A DNA stretch of 64,000 bases, from the NCBI GenBank assembly GCA_033439795.1, contig JAUTDP010000009.1, positions 3,265,526 through 3,329,525 on the forward strand. Reading direction: 5' to 3'. Shown here piece by piece: positions 1-10,722 of the stretch. Under the pieces are notes generated by a model that worked only from the letters and a program-made list of their open reading frames with translations, did no database searches and was not told the DNA's origin. The translations under genes were made by a program, and so were the position numbers. The stretch comes from Sordaria brevicollis (lineage: Eukaryota; Ascomycota; Sordariomycetes; Sordariales; Sordariaceae). Each line of letters opens with the position of its first letter. Within the stretch, counting starts at the first letter, position 1.

Positions 1-3000
1 CGGTTATTATAAAGGATAACTTCCTTTATTTATTAATATAAAAAATCGTAGGGTTCCGTCTATAATTAAAATTATTATAAATCTAAATTTTTAAATATAT
101 TTACACCTTCCTTCTCTAAATAAATTACTTAGGCTACCGAAATACAGAGCGGAATATAATTTTTAAGAACGGAATTTAATATTATTTAAATATCCTACGC
201 TTTACAATCTTAATTTATAAATATATTTTAATTTCGTCGAAAGAAGGTATTAAAAATTACTCCGTTTTTACTAAATTTATATTCAATTTAAAAATTAAAT
301 TAGGAAAAATATTCCACTTACCGTATTTACTATTCCGAAAATCTCTTTAATTTTATAAAATATTTAAAGTTCTAATAATCTATTAAAATAATAAATAATT
401 TACAATTCTATAATTCCGCCGACTATTACTTTAAATAATTAATAATAATAAGTATCTTTTTATTATAAATAAAGTAATTCCATTCAGTAGGGTTAAATTT
501 CTAAGAATAAAAGTTTATAATTTTACGAATTATATTTTTATTATTTTCGTTTACCTCTTAAGAAATAATTCCGTTTAAAGTAAATTTACTATAGTCCGTC
601 TTTAAGAATATTTTCTTATTTAAGTTAAATTCTATTAGGATTAGAATTCTTATAAATAAGGTTTTTAAAAGCTAAAAAATACTTTTATACTCTTTAATTT
701 ATTTAAAAATAACCCTTTTACCAATTAATCTTAATAAGGGGGTAATTACTTTTAAAAATTAAAGAATAAATATATAATAATAATTAATAAACCCTAAGAA
801 GTTCTATACACCTTTTTAAAAAGTAGAGGGAAATTAATCTAAAATTACTTTAACCTTTTCGGGATTAATTTATACGCCGACGTTAATATAAATAATAAAG
901 CTTAAATATTTAACCTTCTTTATATTAAATTCGTACTTATTTAAATTTAAATAAAAATTAACTTCTAATAATTTAATAAAAATTAAATATACCTTTTACT
1001 TGTAATTTTCTAAAGAGCCGGAGGAGTAAATAAATATATCGTTTATATAAATAGTATAAAACGAATTTAAATAATCGCGGAAAATATAATTAATATACTA
1101 TTAAAACGTAATTAGTACGTTATTTAGCCCAAACGGTATAATTAATTATTTAAATAACCTATATTACGTCCGAAATATTATCTTCCCCTCCTTTCCTTCT
1201 ATTATACGAATTTTATAAAAGGTTTATATAATATTTATTTTAATATATTACTTTATTCTTTTTAGGATGTAGAACGTATTTTTAATTAATAATAATAAAT
1301 AATAATCCACTTTCATAATAACGTTAAATATATAATAATTATAATAAAAGTAGAATCCGCCTCTAGGTTTATATATAAATAAAATTAGGGCCCCCGCTTC
1401 TAAATTATTAATTCGGATAAACCCTTTATTTAATAAATCCTTTAACGTCTTTTTAAGAATTAAAAACTCCTCCCTCATTATATTATAAAGCAATCCGAAT
1501 AAAATAGGGAATTTTTTACTATCTTTATCCTTTTTAATTATAATTTTATAATCTACGTTAAAATAATAAAGGTTTAATTTATTAACGTTCTCTTTTATCC
1601 AAAATAATATTAAATTATAATATTTCTTAGGGATTTTCGCCTTCAATTCTACTTTAATATATACTTTTTTTAATTTTAACGCCTTTTCGATATCCTTTAA
1701 ATTAATTACGAAAATAATTTCTTCAATTACTCGATTACCGAACTCCTTTTTCAACCTATAAATATAATTTACGAAGGTAATAATTAAAATATATATAATA
1801 AACTTTAAATCGGCGATAAACGGTATATTAAATATTTACTCTCTATTAATATAAGGAACTTAATAATTAATAACGCCTATAAATAAACGCTTTTTATAAA
1901 GGACGGAATATATTCGTATAATTTTAAATTAAAATTTACCTAATATAATAAGGAATTCGAATAATAGGATAATATAAACGTAAATAAAATGAATATAATT
2001 ATTTACTTCGGCTAAAAATTGGACTATATTTTAAATAGAAACTCCTTCTATAATAATAAACGCTCCTTTTATAATACGAAATAGAATAGGGATAATTAGG
2101 ATTTAAAACTCTTTAATAATTTTCTTATTAATTACGGTATAATATTAATAACCCTCGTCGACGAGGATATAGAATAAATTACGATTATTAATAATAAATA
2201 GAATTAAAGTAAATTTTATTTTTATTTTTAATTTAAAATCCTCCATTTTACTTAATATTTCTATTTCCAACTTTAGGGCCCGATTTTATATTAGAATTAA
2301 ACTTTTACCTATTATTCGGGGGCGGAATTATAAGCCTCATTATCGTTATCGTCCTTTAAAAGTAGAGGAACCTTAATAGCAATAATTTAAATATACACTC
2401 CGTTAAAAGAAGGGGGAATAATTAACCGGTATAAATAAACTAAAACGCAATATCCAAAAGCGCTATAATATATATATAAATTATTATTTTAATAATATTA
2501 ACGCTCCTTATCTAATATTTATTTAATACGTTTAATAAAAGCGGAAATAAAAGCGCTTATATTAAAGCCGCCTCGACCTCGTCTACTTCGACTACGGGTT
2601 ATACGTATAATACCTATAATAATATCTCTATTTACGTCGATTAAATATTAAATAGAAATTATAAGAATAAAACGGAGCGCGATATATAAAATATAAAGAA
2701 TAATAAAATAATTAATAAAAATAGCGCTAAGGATATAAAATTTATTATTCTTAATTTTATTTTTTTAATTACATTAATATCGACGATAATCCTCCTTAAA
2801 CTCTATTATCTATTCGTATTTAAACGTATAATACTAAAATTATTTAAAATATTCGTAATAATTATCGGAAAAAATAACCGTAAATATTTTATTATATTAT
2901 TTTTTATTAAAAACGCGGTAGAAATAGCCTAATTTAATAAGATTCTCTTATAAATAACCGCTTACTTTAAATATTTCATTATTAAAATCGGCTAAAAAAG

Positions 3001-3780
3001 TAACGAATAGCTCGCTATCCTTTTAACGTATACGGGCGAATTTATTAAAGGCCGCTTCCTAATTTTAATAAAAACCGAAAATCGTACAAATTTATTCGAA
3101 GAGCTTAACCGGATTTTCCTTACTACATATAATTACAACGGTTTAAAATCCTTCTAATTATTAACCGTATTTAATAAAAAGCGTATTAATAATTTTATAT
3201 TAAACGGTATTCGGGTTATTACGAAATCCTTATTTAATATCGCTATTATATACCGTAATAAATTTATTAAAAAAAAAACCGAAGGTATAGGGTTAATTAT
3301 CCTATTTAAGGAATTTTAACTATTTTTTACAACGAGGAATTAAATTTATATTATCGTTAGAATTATTATTAATTAAAGTCTTAAAAAGGGATTTCTTCTT
3401 ACGAATAGAATACTTAATAATTCCGAAATTTAAATAGAAGGTAAGGGTATTAAAAATAAGGGTAATATTAAATAAAAAGGATTTAATATAATCCTTAAGG
3501 GTCGCGTTATTCTTAAGGATTTTAATTAAACTTTTAATTAGGCCTTTATTACTATTGCCGTTATTTAATATATTATTTTAAAAGTCGTAAAACTCCTTTA
3601 TATTATTAATATCTATATCGTTAAATCCAATTATAATATCGAAAAATACCGTAATACCGCGTTTAAAATTATTAATCTTCCGTTTATAAAATTATTATCC
3701 GTTTATTAAATTTATTTCTTCTATCCGCTTTTTAAATGGTAGAACTTAATATAAAGGGTATAATACAATTAATATAGATA
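1..3780 (-). mobile_element. RIP-degraded Ty3/gypsy retrotransposon relic (minus strand, 3' part cut by window edge)
   Basis: This AT-rich stretch is full of stops but still shows gypsy order when read on the minus strand. Around 3,000-3,300 there is a gag-like segment, around 2,560-2,600 an Arg/Gly-rich gag-like run, and at 850-1,754 a reverse transcriptase. CA and TG dinucleotides are nearly absent while CG is common, which is the signature of saturated RIP. The RNase H and integrase parts would lie at the low-coordinate end, where I could not read them and where the window cuts the element. The upper boundary near 3,780 is set only by the rise in GC. No LTR pair was identified. The gypsy assignment rests mainly on the RT. 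Confidence 0.75.
850..1754 (-). pseudogene. Gypsy reverse transcriptase remnant
   Basis: The minus-strand reading from 1,754 down gives a 168-codon open stretch with the conserved gypsy RT order: an 'REE...L..TL..LL.KGFIR' block, then 'FIYKPRGG', then 'YYLLLLI'. After a stop it continues with an 'IPFGL' block near 1,125-1,140 and 'YTIYINDIFIYS' at about 1,024-1,062, where a live enzyme has Y[VL]DDILIYS. The first catalytic Asp of the YxDD box now reads Asn (GAY to AAY), a G-to-A change expected from RIP. Several stops interrupt the frame. This is a dead polymerase, useful only for classification. Confidence 0.8.
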
Positions 3781-4390
3781 TTAAATCTTAACGAATCGAT
3801 AAGGTTCTACGAAGGGGAAAAGGGAGGAAGGGAGGCGCCTTCTAGGCGGCATTGGTTAATTATCCTTTTGAGGACCGGGCACGGGCTACTCCGCTTACCG
3901 TAGCGGTAAGGACCGCGATTGGCGGCCCGATTGGCGGCCCGACTGGCGGTACGACTGGCGGTACGACTAGCAATGCCAGTTAGATTCAGCCACGGGCATT
4001 AGCCCCATAATAATAGATTAATATATTGAGTTTTATTAAGTTCGATTAAATTACAATTTTAATCGAACGATTTTAATTGATTGCGACGTATAAAAAGTGC
4101 GACCGTAGCGTTAAATCCCCTATAGGACTGCTATAAAAATGCGTTGTAAAAAATATATCGGGGTGGTATATACGCTATAATTTAGAGTTTGGGCTGCCTT
4201 GGTATAATTAAACCTTGAAATAATATAATATTTATTATTATTAGTTGAAAGTATAGGAAAATTACAGCGCTAAGGCGCGGCCCGGGAGGGCGGTTGAACT
4301 GTGTTATGTAATTGGTCGAAAAAAGTGGGGATAAGTGCAAAACGATATAGAGGTAAGTGCGAAAAGACTTTCTCAAAATTATATAGTACT
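3781..4390. other. GC-richer island inside the AT-rich block
   Basis: GC content rises sharply here compared with both sides, and CA/TG dinucleotides reappear, so this piece largely escaped RIP or arrived later. It holds the 12-bp tandem array at 3,916-3,975 and several copies of an 'aagtgc(g/a)aaa' motif around 4,095-4,370. A 64-codon minus-strand open frame at 4,182-4,376 has no recognisable domain and I do not call it a gene. The island could be an LTR or a piece of another transposon, but no paired copy is visible. Confidence 0.45.
3916..3975. repeat. 12-bp tandem repeat, five units
   Basis: Five consecutive 12-bp units start at 3916, 3928, 3940, 3952 and 3964. The first two are identical (CGATTGGCGGCC), the next two are identical (CGACTGGCGGTA), and the fifth is degenerate (CGACTAGCAATG). 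The array is GC-rich in an AT-rich surrounding. Confidence 0.85.
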
Positions 4391-7300
4391 TTAAGGATTT
4401 TAAATACTTTCCTTTAAATATAATAATTTAATAATATATATATATAAATTTCTTCGTTTATTATTATATTTACAAAGGCGTTAATTACGTTTTATCAAAT
4501 AAATTTAAAATTAAAGCGTAAAATTATAATTATAAGGGTGCGGAAGGATTTTTTTATTAGGGTAGAAGTATAAGTTTCTTACCTTGCAATTTTTATTTAT
4601 TAGTTTCTACGTATAATTAAACGAATTTAAACTTTATTAAAGTAATTATTTTTAAAGTATTTATAGGTATATATTTATATATAATCGAGGATTTACTTAC
4701 TTTTAACTTTAGGCTCGTTGCGGTCTATTTCTATTTAAGTTTTTATTTATTTATAATTTTCGAAGTAAATTCGTTCGGCTTATTTAAAAAGGTTATTTAA
4801 GGGATATTTATCGAAGTCTTTATAATTATAAAGTATTAGCGGTAATTAGTAATAGTAAAAGCTTTAAAATTTGTTAATAGCGATTATGGATTCGATTATA
4901 TTTTTAATAATTACCCTTTTTTTACGTATAGAGCGCTATAATTTTACTTTAATAATTTTCTTCTTATATATTATAATTATAAATTAATGAAAACGTCCGG
5001 CGTTAAATATTACCTTTTAAAGCTCGAAACTTTTTAATAATTCTTTTTTAGCGTATTTAATACAATTTATAACGAATACTTTTATAAGAAAGGAAATTAG
5101 TAATAGTATATTTAATAATATTAAATAATTATAATTAATAAAGTAGTTAATAATTATTCGATCCTCTTTTAGGTTTATAATTTTATTAAAGGGGTTTAAA
5201 AGCAATACGCTAATTTCTACTTCCCTAATAATTATTTCTTCGATTTATACTTCCCTAATAATTATTAATTCCCTTTTTTAAATTAGGTTAAAAAAAAGAG
5301 GATTTAAAAGGTCGTAAATATTTATATTTTTTATATCGGTATAATTAATTATAAAATCGAAGGGGGATTAGTTATTTAGTAGTTATTTTTTAACGGTATA
5401 TTTTTTTAATAAAGTAGTAAATTCTTTTAAAGTGAATTTTAGAAATTCGGTTTCCTTTTTTATTTTATTAATAAAGAGGGTACGTTTATTAAAAATAACG
5501 TTACGGGTATTAATAATTTCGTTAGTAATAGGGTTTTAAATTCGGTAAATAGCCGTAGAGGTATAATTAATTAAATATCTAATTTATATTTTAGGGTTTT
5601 TCTTTTAAAATTTATTTTATTTATTTTTAATACTAATAATTATTATAAATATTTTATAATTATAGATTCGAAAATAAGAGATATTAAATTTACGGGGGGT
5701 AATTTCGTCGTTACTATTATTAATTTTCTTAATAATAACCGTATAAAATCTTTTTTAAAGAGATTTTTAGTTATAAAAGTATTTAGGGGACCGATTATTA
5801 AAATATATTACTATAAAAACGATTTCCGGCTAAAAATTTTCAAAAAAACGAATACCTAAATTTATAGTACGCGCTTTATCTTTAATTATATTTTCCGAAC
5901 GTTTTATACTTCTATTTTATATTTAAATATATAGGGTAAAAGGCTTTATAATTATACTACATTACGCTAATAGGTTTAAGAGTAATTATAATTTCGTAAT
6001 TTTATTATTCTATTTTAATATTCGTATTATAATATTAAATTATATTTTAAAGAGAGTAAAGAGGTCGTTTAAATAAATTATAATTATAATAGCGAATTAG
6101 TCGTAGAAAAAATATTCTTAAATATACCCGGTAAATTTATAAATAATAAATATAATATTAGTATAATTTTAATAACTTTCTTTATAATTAAGAAAATTTA
6201 TAACAAAACGTTTTTTAACCTTATACCCTTTATTTTTAAATTTTCGCTTAATTTATTACTTAATTTTTATTTAGGTATAAGTATTATATTATTCGGTCTT
6301 AGGGTTTTTTTCGTCCTCTTCTTTCTTATTTTTAAATAGGATTTTAACTCCTAAAATATTATAAAAATAGAATAATACTTAAGGATTAGGGTACCCTAAT
6401 TTAAAATACTAAGTAAAGGGGTTTTTATAGTAGTACTTATAGTTTATATAAGAATTAACTATATTCTTACGGGTATAGAAATTCGCCCGAATAAATAAAT
6501 AAGGAAGTTCTTTAAATAGAATTTAGCGGTAACGGGTTTTAAAATAGTAAAAGAATAATTAATTTATATTACGAAAATAATTATTAAGTAATTTATAATC
6601 CTAAAAGAAATTTTACTTACGTAATAAATATAAAGAGATAAAATTAATTATAAAATTAAGGTAGAAGGTTATATTATAAAAATATAATTTTTTAAATCCG
6701 TTCTTTTTATTAATAATAAAATTAATTTCCTTATAATTTTAAATTATAATACGTAAATCTTTAGCCTATAGGTTATTATTATAGGGTATATAATAGAAAT
6801 TAAGGAAATATATAATTTCGTTAAATACGTATAAAGAATTACTAGAATTAAAAAAAACGTAATTTTTAAACGGATAAATATTAAAACTTTTTTTTCCCGT
6901 TTAGAATATTACTTATATTATAACAATTCTATAAATTTAAATAAAAATAAAGATAGGGTTTATAGCAATATTCTTACTAGAGAATTAATTACTCTAAAAT
7001 TAATTATTAATATTAAGGATAGGATTTATTAATTATTTCATTATTTTTTTTCTTTAAATTTCGACCTCCCTTTTAAATTTTAAATCGTTATTAAAATTCT
7101 TAATTATTTGAATTTATATTTTAAAATTAGACTTTTAGCGAAGGTTTAGGGCTTTATTAAGAAGAAATATTAATAATATTTAGTAATATACGTACCCTTT
7201 TTATAAATTTTATAATAAAATAACGATAATAAATTTCCATTCTATTTAGAATTTTTAATTTACATTACGTATTTCCTTTTACACTAATTACATTAGGGTC

Positions 7301-8390
7301 TATTAAGTTAAACATTTTTTACTTTAATATTAATATCCTCTAATCTATTAAAAATATCGCTTTTAATTTTAAAGGACACCTTACGAATATTTTTATAGTT
7401 TAATTTAACTTATATAATTATAAATACTTTATTATTAAAACCTTTAATACGGAAATCCTTAAATAAAATATAAAAATCGAAAATATTATTAATAATTTAT
7501 AAACGGTATTAATACGAAGCGTTAGAAATTTAGCTTAATTAAATAGGGCGTAAATATTTAATAAAGTTATAGAATTAAACGGTAGTTAATAAGGATTTAA
7601 GGATTACGTAAAATTAGACTTTAATTATAATAATTTCTTAATTATCGATTTATTTAATTATTTTTATTTTAAACTCTATTATAAAGGACTTATTAATATA
7701 ATTACAATAAGCCTTATAAATATCGATAAAGGTTTATTCGGAATAATATTATAACCCTTTAACGAAGGTAGAATATTATTAGGGGAAATCTTCGTTATTC
7801 CGGAGGTAATTAGATTTGTAATTTTAATAAACGGTTTTATATATTTATTTAATAAATATAACGTAGTATTTCGAAAAGGTTTCGTATTTCTTAGACTAAT
7901 AATTAAATATATTAATATTATAATTATATTTTTATAGCCCTATAATAATAAAATCGGTAAATTTAGTAATAACGTCGTTAATTTATTCCTTTAAGGATTT
8001 TTCGGTAAATTCTACGCCTATAAAAATATTATCGGCGTTATAAGGAAGGATTAACGTAATAAGGGTATTATTTTTAAAATCGTTAAAAGCTTCCTTAACC
8101 TTTTCGATATAATAGCGGATAAACGATTTAATAACGTAATTTATAATAATTAACTCTATAAATTTAAAAGGAATTAATTATACCCCTAATATATAATTAG
8201 TAAAGTTTAAAACTTTGGCGTAAGTTATAAATTTATCGCTTTATTCTTTAAATTTATTTATAGAATTTAAATAGATTTATTTAACGACGATTTCTTTATC
8301 GATTAACTAGGATATAATTAATAACGTAATAGGTTACGGTAATAGTAGTAATAATAATTATAATTAGTATAATTAAAGTTTTCGTAGTGC
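4391..8390 (-). mobile_element. RIP-degraded Ty1/copia retrotransposon relic (minus strand)
   Basis: AT-rich, stop-filled DNA. On the minus strand the segment 6,280-5,740 matches the copia integrase core (see separate entry). In a copia element the RT would lie at lower coordinates (4,400-5,700) and gag/protease at higher ones (6,300-8,300). I could not read a convincing RT motif, and a 62-codon minus-strand frame at 5,017-5,205 is probably just a fragment of the linker or RT. From about 7,920 to 8,300 a minus-strand stretch is relatively open but unassigned. The outer limits are compositional only. Confidence 0.6.
5740..6280 (-). pseudogene. Copia-type integrase core remnant
   Basis: The minus-strand translation keeps the spacing of copia integrases. 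'YKFTGYI' corresponds to the strand after the first catalytic Asp. 'IRILK*NNKITKL' corresponds to the usual V-I-[RE]-[ST]-D-N-E-I-T-K block, with catalytic Asp now Asn. Further on, 'KDKARTINLGIRFFENF*PE' followed by 'YFNNRSP' corresponds to the 'KARAM...LP..LWPE...Y..NRTP' block. Stops and Asp-to-Asn changes fit RIP. No function remains. Confidence 0.7.
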
Positions 8391-9566
8391 GGAGATCGTA
8401 AATTAGATTGTTAATTGTTAAATTATATAGTAAAGTGGATATTGTAATTGAGGGTTCAAAATTGATATATATATTTAGAAGAGTTTTGTGGAACCCGAAT
8501 TGGGGGTGCCCAAACTATTAGGAAGGTCTGCAGCTAGAATCTGGTGGCTGGGGCGCCTTACGTAAGCCTGTTTCTACTAGTCGAGTCTACCCTCTAATTT
8601 GACATTTCGCTACTGTTCGAACTTTTACTAGCATAAAGGTATTTACTGTGCTCGAAATTGTTTAATAACACTATCGAATTTCCAAAACCTGATTGGTAGC
8701 CTCCTAAGGGATTATGCAAATGTTCCGAGATCCCAACACATACGACATTTTACAAAGGGGGAATCTGATTCCTGCACCTGGCCGGTTTGCAAGGACTCAC
8801 CAACGGGATTTTTTTCTTCTTTTTTTCCACGGTTTTCCATGTTTCACCCGGCCCGTGGTTATTTGTTTTCTTTGATTCGATGGTTATGGTAAAATGTCGT
8901 AGCCAGGGCTGATACTGACACACTGGGAAAGATGGAGAGAGGTCTCATAACTTGCAGTGAGAGAAACTGGGACAAACTGATTGGAGAGATATCGGCGACT
9001 AAGGACTAGTCAATTTGAATCATGAATGTAATATACATAACTCAACTTGTCATTGGATTTTGTGAAAGACATTGAGACAGCAAGTAACCTTCTCCACGTC
9101 AATTTTGTTCTCAAGCTTTAGTTCTTCGTTGACCAAACAAGTACACGAGAAACAAAAAGTTCCCTGAGGTGTTTTGCACAATAATCTTCATACCTCTACC
9201 TAACCTTTCCGGCGTTGTCATGATCTTGTCTCTCCAGTTTGGTAATCTCTCGCTATTGGGGTGGTAAGAAAGTGTGGAACTTTTAGTTTTCCGCTGCTCA
9301 CTAATGTACTTGTCTGGTCTCGAAACGACCTGCCCCTATTAGATTCTAATAGTCAGTGTGGTTTCAAGACCTGACAAGCAGGTAGCTCTCTCAACCCACT
9401 TTAATCGAAAACAACGGGAGTTCCCCGTTAGCCCAGCCAGCTCGTTGTCCAAATCCCGCCTCTGCACCTCATAAGGGTTTTTATACATCTATCAACATTC
9501 CAACTACAGTTATCTTCAATCTTTTTATCCACATCGGGTCCATATCCAGTTCCCGAATCTCATTTA
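8391..9566. other. Gene-free transition from AT-rich block to normal DNA
   Basis: Base composition returns to normal at about 8,390-8,500. No open frame of useful length, RNA gene or transposon end was found. The segment marks the edge of the RIP-mutated block. Confidence 0.6.
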
Positions 9567-10078
9567 CCACGTGTACCGGGATAGCCCCCGATACCCCGAT
9601 CCCCCGATGCCCCGATACCCCAAGGCGGAGGTATCTCCGATCCCATTCATACTTTCATCTCCGTTCCCGGCGGGAGTTCAACCAGTTTAACCCAGCAGTG
9701 CCACGTGCTAGGATAGCCCCCAAAACCCCATGCCCCGATACCCCGATGCCCCAAGGCGGAGGTATCTCCGATCCCATTCATGGTCCGTCCCCGGCGGGAG
9801 TTCAACCAGTTCAACCAGTTCAACCCAGCAGTGCCACGTGCTAGGATAGCCCCCAAAACCCCATGCCCCGATACCCCGATGCCCCAAGGCGGAGGTATCT
9901 CCGATCCCATTCATGGTCCGTCCCCGGCGGGAGTTCAACCAGTTCAACCAGTTCAACCCAGCAGTGCCACGTGCTAGGATAGTCCCCGATGCCCCGATGC
10001 CCCGAAGACCCGAAGGCCCGAGGACTAGAGGGCTAGAGGGCTACAGGCGGAGATGTGAGGCGGAGGTGTCTCCGTCTC
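9567..10078. repeat. Minisatellite, period about 133 bp, four units
   Basis: The landmark CCACGTG[CT] recurs at 9567, 9701, 9834 and 9967, giving spacings of 134, 133 and 133 bp. Each unit carries CCCCGAT(A/G)CC sub-repeats, the block AAGGCGGAGGTATCTCCGAT, and a GTTCAACCA sub-repeat present once in the first unit and two to three times in later ones. The last unit is truncated and diverges. Open frames across it only reflect periodicity. Confidence 0.9.
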
Positions 10079-10722
10079 CCCGCGTGCCCCATGTGCATCG
10101 TGTCGTGCTCATGTTAGTGCCAGTTGTGGACATGGTGATCCCGGGCCGTGAATAACGTGCCTGCCGTGCCTGGACAGGGAGGGCATGGATCACGGAAAGG
10201 GTGCTGCTGGTTGGTAAATAACTTGGGCGCATTGCGAATTGGGAATTTGGGAATTTGGGAAACAACTAGCTGCCTCTAGCTACCTCTAGGTAGGCATGAT
10301 TCGTGATTTAAAAAAGCAGGAACATCTGCGTCTAGACCACACTTTTCCCTTCGACTATTTTTCTTTGTACCTAGGTATCTAGTACGATCTTCAAGTAGTA
10401 GTAGATGGTGAAAAAGTAAAACGTATCGCAGTGCATCGCAACATATCGCTTCTGCTTTGTTTAACAACGCTTGCTTGCTTCCAACGCTTCCAACGCTCGC
10501 TCGCTTTGGCAACTACTCGCTCGCTCGCAATATATCGAAGAGAACGCAAAGGAGGAAGATGTCATAAATAGTGAAAAAAGAGGGGCCGTAAAAGGCAAGT
10601 CATATCCCATCCCATCCCATCCATCTTTCAGTGGGCAAAATCTCAACTTAAATCTGCCATCTCACCCATCAAATCCTCCCACATTTCCAACATGTCCATC
10701 TCCATCTCCACACATCTCAACA
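10079..10722. other. Intergenic, downstream of the CRH gene
   Basis: No gene is supported. It contains the dispersed motif TACCTCTAG at 10,281 and a stretch of short CGCTTGCTTG/CGCTCGCTCG simple repeats at 10,465-10,535. It is likely to include the 3' UTR of the minus-strand gene that ends at 10,723. Confidence 0.5.

Noticed and set aside
4182..4376. 64-codon minus-strand frame in the GC-richer island
   Set aside because: Too short, without a domain; more likely part of a repeat than a gene.
9647..10155. Several overlapping open frames on both strands with repeated peptide motifs
   Set aside because: They follow the 133-bp minisatellite; the repeated peptides reflect the DNA repeat and no domain is present.
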